Part shown: positions 26,135 through 33,740 of the stretch, in pieces | Numbering within the stretch: the stretch's first letter is position 1 | How the letters are laid out: every line of letters begins with the position of its first letter | Assembly (NCBI GenBank): GCA_902763505.1 | Contig: CACWSO010000006.1 | Location: 56,240 to 120,239 of the forward strand | Reading direction: 5' to 3' | DNA: 64,000 nucleotides | DNA from: an uncultured Eubacteriales bacterium | GTDB lineage: Bacteria > Bacillota > Clostridia > Peptostreptococcales > Anaerovoracaceae | Notes under the pieces: generated by a model | Databases searched by the model: none | What the model was told of the DNA's origin: nothing | The model's input: only the letters and a program-made list of their open reading frames with translations | Position numbers and translations under genes: made by a program

Positions 26135-26460
26135 GCAATGAATTCATGCTCCCGCCTATCATCACGACCTGGTGCTACACCCGATTCCCTGAAACCGTTT
26201 TATTGTAAGGGTTGTGCTCCCTTTTTGTTTAGAACAGCCATTTTTTAAAAGTTAATTTTTAACTGGGTATGATTCCCAATTATCGCACAAACATTCCCCT
26301 TAGGGGAATTCTTTACACAATTCAGATGGTCAAAACTGTTTGACGGATGCACAATTTTGAGGTATTGTGATTAGAGCATTGTTTGTTATCATCATATCAA
26401 TAGATTGTTAATTATATATCAATCTTTGTGTATCAATCATCAGAAAGGAGGCTTGACGGT
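26135..26460. other. Divergent intergenic region between the two arms of the choline locus
   Basis: No gene is seen. On the plus strand there is a perfect palindrome ATTCCCC-TTA-GGGGAAT at 26293-26309, similar in plan to the operator at 26114. A possible plus-strand promoter is TTGTGA and TATCAT with a 16-base spacer at about 26367-26394. Three TATCAAT copies occur between 26394 and 26440. The AAAGGAGG ribosome site of the first plus-strand gene is at 26444-26451. Confidence 0.5.
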
Positions 26461-26841
26461 ATGGATACCAATCAGGGAAACAGACCTGGTTCCGGACAGA
26501 TGAGAATCGTCCAGGAACTGGTAGCCGGAAAAGAAATCACCCTGGCCCACATCATTGGCGGTCCCCTTCCAATCGTTTACCAGAAGTTAGGCCTGAATCC
26601 TGATATTGACTATCGGACTTCCGCAATCGGAATCATGAACCTGACTCCACCGGAATCTGCGGTCATTGCTTCCGATATCGCTGTCAAAAGCGGCAATGTA
26701 TATCTGGGCTTCGCGGATCGTTTCAGCGGTACGCTGATCATCACCGGGGAGATTGCAGAGGTCACCACTGCGATTGAAGAAATCGTGAACTATTTTCAGA
26801 ACACGCTGGGCTATGTTGTCTGCCCAATCACGAAAAGATAA
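26461..26841 (+). CDS. EutS/PduU-type BMC shell protein, second copy
   Basis: 126 residues. It has the permuted BMC signature MRIVQELVAGKEITLAHIIGG, NLTPPESAVIASDIAVKS and GFADRFSGTLIITGEI. The start ATG follows AAAGGAGG by 9 bases. First gene of the plus-strand arm, followed by a closely related gene after a hairpin-containing gap. Confidence 0.92.
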   Translation: MDTNQGNRPGSGQMRIVQELVAGKEITLAHIIGGPLPIVYQKLGLNPDIDYRTSAIGIMNLTPPESAVIASDIAVKSGNVYLGFADRFSGTLIITGEIAEVTTAIEEIVNYFQNTLGYVVCPITKR

Positions 26842-26870
26842 CGCCATATTCATTTATATCTTGATTGACC

Positions 26871-26899
26871 AGGCAATTTCACGAGGAAATTGCCTTTGC
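26871..26899 (+). terminator. Intercistronic hairpin between two EutS-type genes
   Basis: AGGCAATTTC (26871-26880) and GAAATTGCCT (26886-26895) form a perfect 10-pair stem with a 5-base loop, followed by only TTGCT. It may be a weak terminator or an mRNA-stabilising stem that sets the ratio of the two shell proteins. Confidence 0.5.
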
Positions 26900-26931
26900 T
26901 ATCCTTATAGGCATTTCAGGAGGAATCATCC

Positions 26932-27381
26932 GTGAGCTACAAGGCCGGTGCAAAAGATACAATTGAAAATCAGGCGGCAATCGAGGCGCTCATCAACGAG
27001 GCCATGCAGTATGCGCAGGGCGGGCAGATCAGAATCATCTCCCCTCTGGTCTCCGGTAAGGAGATCACTCTGGCCCATGTCATCGGCACCTCTGATTACA
27101 GTGTCTATAAAAACCTGGGACTAGACATCGGTTTCCACGCCGGTGAAGACCCTACCGGCAAGTCCATCGGGATTCTCCACATGCATCCGGCGGAATCCGT
27201 TGTCATTGCAGCGGACATCGCTGCCAAATGGGGGGATATCAACATCGGATTTATGGATCGCTTCAGCGGCTCCATGATCATCACGGGCTCCCGTGCTGAG
27301 GTCGACAGCGCCATTGAAGAGAACTGCAGATACTTCGGGGAAACGCTGGGATACACCGTCTGCCCGATTTCCCACGAATAA
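26932..27381 (+). CDS. EutS/PduU-type BMC shell protein, third copy
   Basis: 149 residues, starting at a GTG with AGGAGG eight bases upstream. A 35-residue N-terminal extension precedes the permuted BMC domain (IRIISPLVSGKEITLAHVIGT, HPAESVVIAADIAAKW, GFMDRFSGSMIITG). It is clearly a paralogue of the preceding gene. Twelve bases separate it from the second EutP gene. Confidence 0.92.
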   Translation: MSYKAGAKDTIENQAAIEALINEAMQYAQGGQIRIISPLVSGKEITLAHVIGTSDYSVYKNLGLDIGFHAGEDPTGKSIGILHMHPAESVVIAADIAAKWGDINIGFMDRFSGSMIITGSRAEVDSAIEENCRYFGETLGYTVCPISHE

Positions 27382-27393
27382 GGAGTCTTTTCT

Positions 27394-27885
27394 ATGCGAA
27401 AACTGTTTCTCTGCGGCCGTTCAGAGGCCGGAAAAACATCCCTGACCCAGGCGCTCAAAGGCGAGCAGGTCCACTACCAGAAAACACAGTACGTCAAGAC
27501 CTGGGACATCACCATTGATACGCCGGGAGAATACGCCGAGACGAAAACCCTCGCGATGGCTCTGGGCATTTTTTCATTTGACTCCGATGTTGTCGGACTG
27601 CTTTGCGGCGCAGATGAACCCTATAATCTTTTTGATCCTGCAATCAACGGTGTTGTCAACCGCCCTATGATCGGCATCATCACCAAGATCGACGAGCCGA
27701 ACGCGAATGTGCCGATGGTCCGGAGGTGGCTGGAGGAAGCCGGCTGTGAACGGATCTTCCCCGTGGACAGTGTCACTGGGCGCGGTATCGATGAACTGAG
27801 AGATTATCTGTTGGAAGAAAAGCAGCCTTTGGATCTGGACCGCGTCATGGAAAACCAGCGCAAAGGCCTGAAAGATTGGGCGTAA
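27394..27885 (+). CDS. eutP: EutP/PduV-family small GTPase, second copy
   Basis: 163 residues. P-loop GRSEAGKTSLTQA, switch DTPGEYAETK and base-recognition TKIDEPN are present; VTGRGIDELRDYLLEEK is the usual C-terminal helix. It repeats the order EutS-type gene then EutP seen in the minus-strand operon. The MerR gene starts 4 bases after its stop. Confidence 0.88.
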   Translation: MRKLFLCGRSEAGKTSLTQALKGEQVHYQKTQYVKTWDITIDTPGEYAETKTLAMALGIFSFDSDVVGLLCGADEPYNLFDPAINGVVNRPMIGIITKIDEPNANVPMVRRWLEEAGCERIFPVDSVTGRGIDELRDYLLEEKQPLDLDRVMENQRKGLKDWA

Positions 27886-27889
27886 TAAT

Positions 27890-28762
27890 ATGGAACCTAC
27901 TTTATTCTCAATTGGCAAGGCTGCAGACATCTGCAGCGTCTCTACAAGAACACTCCGTTTTTATGAGCAGAATGGTCTCGTGATGCCTGATCGCGTAGAT
28001 GAGGAGAACAGGTATCGCTACTACAGCTATGAGACTTTACTTCGCGTGCAAACGATTCGGTATCTTCTGGATGAAGGCTTCCCTCTCGAAGAAATCAAGA
28101 AGATGCTCCACAAATACGATCTTGATACGATGAAACAGCATTTCAATACCCGAATCAAAGAAACAGAGATGGAGCTGCGGTACCTCAGACAAAGGCTGGC
28201 CAGCCTGAATGCCTGGCACTCTTTGCTCACAGAAGGCGATTATGTCCTTAAGCATAATGAGCAATCAGTCCATACAAAATATCTTCCTGTTCACAACTGT
28301 TTCTTCTTCCGGCATCAGCCTAAGAATGAAGAGGAACAGACAACAGCTTATATCGAAACCTCCTATTATTCAGAATGCAAACGGCGCGGCAATGATATGG
28401 TGGATATTGGTGGTTCAATCAATGTTCACTATGCATCCTTTGAGGATCGGATCCACGCCACTGTCCGTGAGATGACGCTTCTGCAGACCATGTACCCTGA
28501 CTCCGACAGTTATGATAACGCTCTGACATTCGTTGGGTTCTTATCGGCTGCCTGCTACCATATTGGGGACAGAAGCAACATCAAGACTACCTATCAGAAG
28601 ATCATTGACTGGTGCGACACACACCATTTCGCGCTCCGCGGAGATTCCTTTGAACGTCATGTTCTGGACGGCTATTCTGTCAGCGACGAAAATCAATTCG
28701 TTACAGAAATACTCCTGCCATTTGCGGACGAAGAGACCGTCATCGAAGCACAAAACTGGTAA
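27890..28762 (+). CDS. MerR-family regulator, probable activator of the choline locus
   Basis: 290 residues. N-terminal MerR helix-turn-helix and wing: FSIGKAADICSVSTRTLRFYEQNG, then YRYYSYETLLRVQTI, followed by a coiled coil (about 85-115) and a C-terminal ligand domain of about 170 residues ending in a CYHIGDRSN...DSFERHVLDGY...VTEILLP pattern. A paralogue with the same C-terminal plan is encoded at 31283-32125. It is co-transcribed with shell genes and lies just upstream of SMR genes with a MerR-like promoter. The inducer (choline or a product) is inferred, not seen. Confidence 0.85.
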   Translation: MEPTLFSIGKAADICSVSTRTLRFYEQNGLVMPDRVDEENRYRYYSYETLLRVQTIRYLLDEGFPLEEIKKMLHKYDLDTMKQHFNTRIKETEMELRYLRQRLASLNAWHSLLTEGDYVLKHNEQSVHTKYLPVHNCFFFRHQPKNEEEQTTAYIETSYYSECKRRGNDMVDIGGSINVHYASFEDRIHATVREMTLLQTMYPDSDSYDNALTFVGFLSAACYHIGDRSNIKTTYQKIIDWCDTHHFALRGDSFERHVLDGYSVSDENQFVTEILLPFADEETVIEAQNW

Positions 28763-28772
28763 AAAATTATTC

Positions 28773-28802
28773 TTGACTATGTCGCGGCGTCAAAGGTTAT
28801 TC
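28773..28802 (+). promoter_or_regulatory. MerR-like promoter of the SMR transporter pair
   Basis: TTGACT (28773-28778) and TTATTC (28797-28802) are 18 bases apart. The arms TTGAC and GTCAA are separated by 11 bases, the same arrangement as at 29739-29768, and both continue into GGTTAT. This suggests one MerR regulator acts on both promoters. Confidence 0.6.
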
Positions 28803-28843
28803 TATCGTTGAACTGGTTATTCCCGCACAAAAAGGAGTCTCTT

Positions 28844-29170
28844 ATGTTGATCGCATATCTTCTTTTGGCCGCATGCATCGCCGCGAATCTATTATCCTGT
28901 TCGCTGCTGACTGCATCCGACGGGTTCACAAAGCCTGTTCAGTCTGCGTCCGGAATCTTTCTGGCGATTCTGAACTATTTCCTGTTATCAAAGGCAATCC
29001 TGACCATCGATCTCAGCATCGCGTACGCGATCTGGGTTGCCGTTGGAATCATTGTTTCATCTTTGATCTCAGTGTTCTATTTTAAGCAGCATCTTTCAAA
29101 GACCGGGGTTATCTGTATCGGTCTGATTGCTTTTGGTTTAGTGTTCATCCACTTGTTCGGTACGATGTGA
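28844..29170 (+). CDS. SMR-family transporter subunit lacking the key glutamate
   Basis: 108 residues with four membrane segments. Anchored on the conserved S/T-D/E-G-F motif (ASDGF), the position of EmrE Glu14 holds Asn15 (AACIAANLLS). The GIIVSSLISVFYFKQ segment matches TM3-TM4 of SMR proteins. The true start is the ATG at 28844, six bases after AAGGAG. The partner gene, 21 bases downstream, keeps the glutamate, so the two probably form an asymmetric heterodimer. Choline or trimethylamine transport is suggested by context only. Confidence 0.85.
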   Translation: MLIAYLLLAACIAANLLSCSLLTASDGFTKPVQSASGIFLAILNYFLLSKAILTIDLSIAYAIWVAVGIIVSSLISVFYFKQHLSKTGVICIGLIAFGLVFIHLFGTM

Positions 29171-29191
29171 TTGGGAAGGAGGAAAATCAAA

Positions 29192-29524
29192 ATGAGTAAA
29201 AAAAGAGCTTATATCCACTTCGCTTTGTGCATCTTCTTCGAACAGTTGGGGAATCTGGCAATCAGCTATACAGATGGGTTTTCGAAACTTCTGCCCAGCA
29301 TTCTATGCGTTCTGTTTTACGGAATCTGCTATTTCTTCTTCGCCAAGAGTCTGAAGGTCATCAATCTGGCGGTCGGTTTCGCAGTGTGGTCCGGCGTCTC
29401 CATTATTGTCGTTGCCTGCATTTCCGTATTCCTGCTGCATTCCAACCTGAATTGGGCGGATTTTGTCGGCATGGGAATCATTCTGATCGGCATTATTGGG
29501 ATGAATGTGAAAGGCGAAGCCTAA
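29192..29524 (+). CDS. SMR-family transporter subunit with intact glutamate
   Basis: 110 residues with four membrane segments. Glu17 in CIFFEQLGN aligns with EmrE Glu14, and SYTDGF follows at the usual distance; GVSIIVVACISVFLL is TM3. A strong GGAAGGAGG ribosome site fixes the ATG at 29192. It is paired with a subunit that lacks the glutamate. SMR pairs are often obligate heterodimers exporting small cations; here a quaternary amine or trimethylamine would fit the locus. Confidence 0.87.
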   Translation: MSKKRAYIHFALCIFFEQLGNLAISYTDGFSKLLPSILCVLFYGICYFFFAKSLKVINLAVGFAVWSGVSIIVVACISVFLLHSNLNWADFVGMGIILIGIIGMNVKGEA

Positions 29525-29565
29525 TTAATGAAAAAAAACGTTTCTGTTGACGGAAAGGATTGTAG

Positions 29566-29594
29566 AGGTGAATTACCATAATTCACCTTTTTTA
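29566..29594 (+). terminator. Intrinsic terminator after the SMR pair
   Basis: AGGTGAATT and AATTCACCT form a stem with a short CCAT-type loop, followed by seven T's, 42 bases after the stop. It ends the plus-strand shell/MerR/SMR transcript. Confidence 0.85.
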
Positions 29595-29738
29595 ATGTTT
29601 TTATCCTTTGTTAAAAAGTTAGCAGTATCAAGGTTTTGTGAGAAATTCTGTACTATCTTGCGGTCTCATAATAACTATTATCAATAGTAAACCTTCACCT
29701 TGCGGCATGATTTCGACCCCAAAAACAGAAAAAACGCA

Positions 29739-29768
29739 TTGACCTTGACCTTGCGTCAAGGTTATAAT
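29739..29768 (+). promoter_or_regulatory. MerR-type promoter of the DMT-like transporter
   Basis: TTGACC (29739-29744) and TATAAT (29763-29768) are 18 bases apart. The spacer and -35 hold the dyad ACCTTGAC-CTTGC-GTCAAGGT (29742-29762). With the first TTGAC the layout TTGAC-N11-GTCAA-GGTTAT equals that of the SMR promoter. Confidence 0.8.
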
Positions 29769-29818
29769 CAACACAAGTTATTATCTATAATATACATTGT
29801 GAAATAAGAGGTGAATCT

Positions 29819-30916
29819 ATGGAAAATGTACAAAACGCTTCTGCATTAGCAGCAGCTAAAACTGCCAGAGATAAAGCCTTCTGGAAAAAGGGCCTGTTCA
29901 TCGCCATTTTTTCAGGCTTCCTCTACGGTGGTTACACATCCTTCATGACTGAAGGTATGATGCACGGCGTATGGAACGACATCTACGCAGATGTTCCGAC
30001 CGGCGTTGCGGCTGGCGTTTCCGCTTTCTTCATCGTCTACACAGTCAGCGCCATCGGCGCAGCCTGCGTTGACCTTGGATCCGCAATCTGGTCACTGTTC
30101 TACGGCGGCTGCATCGGCAGACTGGGCGACTTCAAGAGAACGCTCTCAACAAAGCCTGGTAAGATTCTGATCATCGCTGCAATCATCGGTGGTCCGCTGG
30201 CTTCAACAGCTTATGTAATTGGTCTGCAGATGGCTGGTTCCATCATCGTACCGATCGCGGCACTGAACGCTGCAATCGGCGCAATCATCGGCCACTTCGC
30301 CTTCAAACAGAAGACGACAAAGGGCATGGTTGTTGGTATCATTATCTGCTTCGCAGCAGCAACATTGATTGGTTCGTCTTCCATGACGGATCTGAACTTC
30401 TCCGGCGGCGCAGCTCTGGGATGTCTGGCGGCATTCATCGCAGCAATCGGCTGGGGTGTTGAAGGTGCTGTTGGCGGCTACGCATGCTGCATGGTAGATA
30501 CAGAAATCGCTATCATCATCCGTCAGTGCACATCCGGACTGGTAAATGCTATCATCCTCGTTTCTATCCTGTCCATCATGGGTGGCGACGGTATCGCTTC
30601 CGGATGGCACGTACTCGGTGCTTGTCTGACTGACATGCCTTCCTACTGGATGCTGTTCGTTGCAGGTGTATTCTCATCCTGGTCCTTCAAGTTCTGGTAC
30701 AAGGGTGCTGCAATGTGCGGTGCTGCTCTCGGTATGGGCTGCAACGGTGCGTATGCATTCTGGGGTCCGTTCTGGTGCATGATCGTCTGCGGATTTATCT
30801 TCGGACACGATGGATTCGTTCTTCCGGCTGTTGGCTGGATCGGCGCACTCGTCATGGTTGCTGGTATCCTGATTCTGGCAATTTCCCAGAACAAGGCCAC
30901 AATGCAGCAGGAATAG
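29819..30916 (+). CDS. DMT-superfamily-like membrane transporter of the choline locus
   Basis: 365 residues with about ten membrane segments. A short polar N-terminus precedes TM1 (GLFIAIFSGFLYGGYTSF); internal repeats around GGPLASTAYVIGLQMAG and AFIAAIGWGVEGAVGGY match the EamA/DMT fold of ten helices. AAGAGGTG precedes the ATG. It has its own MerR-type promoter, so it is controlled with the locus. It is the best candidate for choline uptake or trimethylamine export in the window; which is not decidable from sequence. An 87-residue gene follows 13 bases later. Confidence 0.75.
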   Translation: MENVQNASALAAAKTARDKAFWKKGLFIAIFSGFLYGGYTSFMTEGMMHGVWNDIYADVPTGVAAGVSAFFIVYTVSAIGAACVDLGSAIWSLFYGGCIGRLGDFKRTLSTKPGKILIIAAIIGGPLASTAYVIGLQMAGSIIVPIAALNAAIGAIIGHFAFKQKTTKGMVVGIIICFAAATLIGSSSMTDLNFSGGAALGCLAAFIAAIGWGVEGAVGGYACCMVDTEIAIIIRQCTSGLVNAIILVSILSIMGGDGIASGWHVLGACLTDMPSYWMLFVAGVFSSWSFKFWYKGAAMCGAALGMGCNGAYAFWGPFWCMIVCGFIFGHDGFVLPAVGWIGALVMVAGILILAISQNKATMQQE

Positions 30917-30929
30917 GAGGTGTATAGAT

Positions 30930-31193
30930 ATGAGACCATTATTCCAGGAAGTATTGCATCTGTACACAGACGGTAAAGAAAGAAGCCGTCAGATGGTGCA
31001 GGATGAGCTGAGAGATGTTTATGGCAACTTCAAAGCTTTCAAGGATCATCAGATGGACGAAGCGCTTCATACCGCAATGTCCAACGGTCTGATTGCAGAA
31101 AGCCATTGGGAGCTGGATGAAAACGGCAAACTGGTTATGTTCTATCAGTCCGATCAGGACATGATCGATCTGATCAACAGCTACATCAAATAA
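30930..31193 (+). CDS. Small hypothetical protein co-transcribed with the transporter
   Basis: 87 residues, charged and helical, with a pattern suggestive of a small winged-helix or adaptor domain (EVLHLYTDGKERSRQMVQDEL, then ALHTAMSNGLIAES and KLVMFYQSD). No cysteines or membrane segment. The TAGGAGG ribosome site overlaps the transporter's stop region. A strong terminator follows, so it closes the choline locus. Function unknown; it could regulate the transporter. Confidence 0.7.
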   Translation: MRPLFQEVLHLYTDGKERSRQMVQDELRDVYGNFKAFKDHQMDEALHTAMSNGLIAESHWELDENGKLVMFYQSDQDMIDLINSYIK

Positions 31194-31210
31194 AAACTAC
31201 AGCTTATGCT

Positions 31211-31241
31211 AAGAGGAGACCGAAAGGTCTCCTCTTTTATT
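31211..31241 (+). terminator. Intrinsic terminator with GAAA tetraloop
   Basis: AAGAGGAGACC-GAAA-GGTCTCCTCTT (31211-31236) forms a perfect 11-pair stem followed by a T-rich run. It ends the transporter transcript; the minus strand lacks a T-run. Confidence 0.92.
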
Positions 31242-31282
31242 ATTATATTTGATTGATTGCTTTTGTATTATATGTTCCAGAG

Positions 31283-32125
31283 TTATCTGCTCACCCCAAT
31301 GCGCACCTCCGTCACATACATATCGGAGTTGTTCGTCGTCCAACAATCTGTAACATACCGTTCCCAACTGTCCTCTGCCAACTTATAGCCGTGATTGGCC
31401 GCATACTGCTCTATTTTTTCATAGGTTTCACGAAGCGTGTCATGCGATCCGATATGATAACAGGAAAGCATCATTTCTCCGCCCATCTGTATCTGGTGTT
31501 CCGGTTTGCTTGGAAAGACCAGTTTCTGCATGATTCTCATCTTCTTACAGGTCCCATCCAATCTGTCTCTCCAGGATGGATATGTGATATTCACAGGTCC
31601 TGTGATTTCATTCTTAATTGATTCCAGATAATCGGTCCACTCCAGATTGATGACGGCCTCCCGGTCATCCGCGATAAAGTCCTGATCCATGAAACCGTAT
31701 TCCTGAGGTTCTATAAACTTGACGGACACTTCCCTCACATCGTTTTCAATGACGGTCTGCGCCTCTACCAGAAGATCATACCAGTCGCTGACCGACGTCA
31801 GTTTCACATTTACAGCCATTTGCTCATCCTGGAGTTCGTTGATTTTCACCAGGAATCCCCGCTCCATCTCACGGTATTCTTCGCTGTTCAGCAGACCTCT
31901 CATCTCCTCCAGCTTGAACCCCATCTGCTTATAATATTTCACGATGGTCAGGTCAAGCAGACTGTTTCTCGAATAATACCGATAGTGATTCGACGGTGAT
32001 ACTTTGTCTGGGCTGATGATTCCGATTTCATCATAAAACCGCAGCGCTTTTTTCGATACGTTGCATAGTTTGCTGACTTCTCCAATGGAATAGAATTCTT
32101 TGCTCTCTAATTCTGTCCTTGCCAT
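31283..32125 (-). CDS. MerR-family regulator, second paralogue
   Basis: 280 residues. N-terminal MerR domain FYSIGEVSKLCNVSKKALRF with YRYYSRNSLLDLTIVKYY, a coiled coil, and a C-terminal sensor domain. The end (CYHIGSHDTLRETYEKIEQ, DSWERYVTDCW, VTEVRIG) matches the end of the MerR protein at 27890, so the two are paralogues. It is the last gene of the DUF4125/TPR/DUF4037 operon, 26 bases after a DUF4125 gene, and convergent with the choline arm. It may link this operon to the choline locus. Confidence 0.85.
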   Translation of the reverse strand: MARTELESKEFYSIGEVSKLCNVSKKALRFYDEIGIISPDKVSPSNHYRYYSRNSLLDLTIVKYYKQMGFKLEEMRGLLNSEEYREMERGFLVKINELQDEQMAVNVKLTSVSDWYDLLVEAQTVIENDVREVSVKFIEPQEYGFMDQDFIADDREAVINLEWTDYLESIKNEITGPVNITYPSWRDRLDGTCKKMRIMQKLVFPSKPEHQIQMGGEMMLSCYHIGSHDTLRETYEKIEQYAANHGYKLAEDSWERYVTDCWTTNNSDMYVTEVRIGVSR

Positions 32126-32150
32126 GATCGCCCCGCCTTTGTCTTCTCTG

Positions 32151-32768
32151 CTACTGCCTTTGTGCTTCTTCTGCTGCCTTCAGGCTTTCGAATCCGTAGA
32201 AACTCACGAGTGTCTTCTGAATCTCCATCACCGGATTCTCCATGCGTTTGACATCACGCAAAATCAACTCGAGTGTGCCCTCCGAATAGGTCTTGTACTC
32301 GCCGACGCTGTAATCCCTGATAGAAGTGTCTAAATTGCTTTCTTCAGCCGGTCTGCCGGCTCTGGCCAGCGCCGGATATTCCGTTGCGTACTGTCTGTAC
32401 CCTTCCAGCTGCAGACTCACGATTTGCGCAATTAACTGCGCTTTTGTCTCCGTAAGCGCCGGCAGCCGGTCTCTGAGGTTCGCATTATAATAATCCGGAT
32501 CCGTGAATTCCATCATATATCCGTATTTTTCCGTAATGAGGTTGCGGCCAATCATACCGGCCGCAATCAAATCGTTCCGATAACTCTCCAACGTATCCGG
32601 CTGCAGAATGCTGTGCTGGCTGTACCGATTCGCATAGAATGTATCGTACTGATCCTGACAAGCCGCTCTGCCGCCCATATTCTGCGTTTTCTGGAACATT
32701 TCCCACTCACGGTTCACGATGTCATTGACGACCGCATCCTTTGGTGTGGTGGATCTGATAATGCTCAT
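32151..32768 (-). CDS. DUF4125 family protein, downstream copy
   Basis: 205 residues, mostly helical. The family core is visible: VNREWEMFQKTQNMGGRAACQ, FYANRYSQHSILQPDTLESY and RNLITEKYGYM, shared with the paralogue at 34608-35258 (EW.M, YSQHS....DTL..Y..DL, RN...EKY.YM). No signal peptide or membrane segment. AAGGAG precedes the ATG. It sits between a DUF4037 gene and a MerR gene. The family has no known activity. Confidence 0.8.
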   Translation of the reverse strand: MSIIRSTTPKDAVVNDIVNREWEMFQKTQNMGGRAACQDQYDTFYANRYSQHSILQPDTLESYRNDLIAAGMIGRNLITEKYGYMMEFTDPDYYNANLRDRLPALTETKAQLIAQIVSLQLEGYRQYATEYPALARAGRPAEESNLDTSIRDYSVGEYKTYSEGTLELILRDVKRMENPVMEIQKTLVSFYGFESLKAAEEAQRQ

Positions 32769-32804
32769 GCCTCTCTCCTTCTGATCTGTGTTCCGATCCG
32801 CGTA

Positions 32805-33740
32805 CTAATCCGCGTCTGCCATAACATGGAGGCTGCTGATCTGCGGGTCGCTGATTCCTTCCATAATTGACGGCAGATGATTCTGGAGGAACGGATCCCT
32901 CGTATTGCTGAATCCCTGCCTGCTGAGTTCATCTGCTGTGAACGTGCAGATTGATTCAATCAGCGCTTGTCTCTGTGTTGCTGTTTCCGCGCCGTTGCCC
33001 AGTGCAATCAGCTGAGAAAGTTCTGCAGCTGGTTTCGCGCAAAGGCTGAATGTCTGCATCCCACGAAAGGCCCATTTATAAAACGGCATGTATTTTCGTT
33101 CCAGCAGATACAGCATGCTCACCGCCGCCTTCACAAACTCCGCTGTCGCCAAATATGCAGCGTTCAGGTCTCCCCTATTGATGCAGCGAGGCACATTATA
33201 CTGTCCGCTCTGGGCCATTACCGCTGCCCTGGCGGCGATTTTCTTCCTCAGGACATCCTGAGGATAGAATCCCTGGAGCACGCTCCTGATTCTGGTAAAC
33301 TCTCCCTCCGGATCGGAAAACACTTCGCCGTTGGTCGCAATCGATAAAAACCGTTCCGGTATCCTGAGCCACTCCAGATTGGTGTGCGGAATATCCGTAC
33401 AGTTTGTAAATCTCGCGTAAAAGCGGTCAATTGGAATTACGCCAACTCTGCCTGCTCCTTCTGCCGTATTCTGGCGAGTATAACCCATATAATTGTTCGG
33501 CAGAGCATTGTACGCAGCCTGCAGATCGTTTCCAATCGCTCTCGCGGTGTCTCTGGTGATCCACACGCAAAATCCCGGCCCGAAATCATGATCCTGGGAA
33601 ATCTGATCGTCATATCCGTAGCATTCCGATCCCTCTCCTACAAGGCCGAAGGCCATTCGGTTCGCATACTGCGGGAATTGACCGCGCAGTGTGTCAGCAT
33701 ATTCGCCATAGTAGGCTTTTGCTAATTCCATTCCCTTCAT
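32805..33740 (-). CDS. DUF4037 protein with nucleotidyltransferase-like fold
   Basis: 311 residues. Residues 35-53 (GEGSECYGYDDQISQDHDF) fit the polymerase-beta-type nucleotidyltransferase signature: a GS loop followed by two acidic residues, here Asp50 and Asp52, that bind metal. The C-terminal two thirds are helical (FVKAAVSMLYLLERKYMPFY) as in minimal nucleotidyltransferases with a partner-binding bundle. The start overlaps the TPR gene's stop by TAATG. Predicted to transfer a nucleotide to a small molecule or protein; substrate unknown. Fold assignment is from motif reading. Confidence 0.78.
   Translation of the reverse strand: MKGMELAKAYYGEYADTLRGQFPQYANRMAFGLVGEGSECYGYDDQISQDHDFGPGFCVWITRDTARAIGNDLQAAYNALPNNYMGYTRQNTAEGAGRVGVIPIDRFYARFTNCTDIPHTNLEWLRIPERFLSIATNGEVFSDPEGEFTRIRSVLQGFYPQDVLRKKIAARAAVMAQSGQYNVPRCINRGDLNAAYLATAEFVKAAVSMLYLLERKYMPFYKWAFRGMQTFSLCAKPAAELSQLIALGNGAETATQRQALIESICTFTADELSRQGFSNTRDPFLQNHLPSIMEGISDPQISSLHVMADAD

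Noticed and set aside
26180-26235. A riboswitch or structured leader in the divergent region
   Set aside because: Only a weak AAGGG/CCCTT pairing is seen, and it lies upstream of both likely transcription starts.
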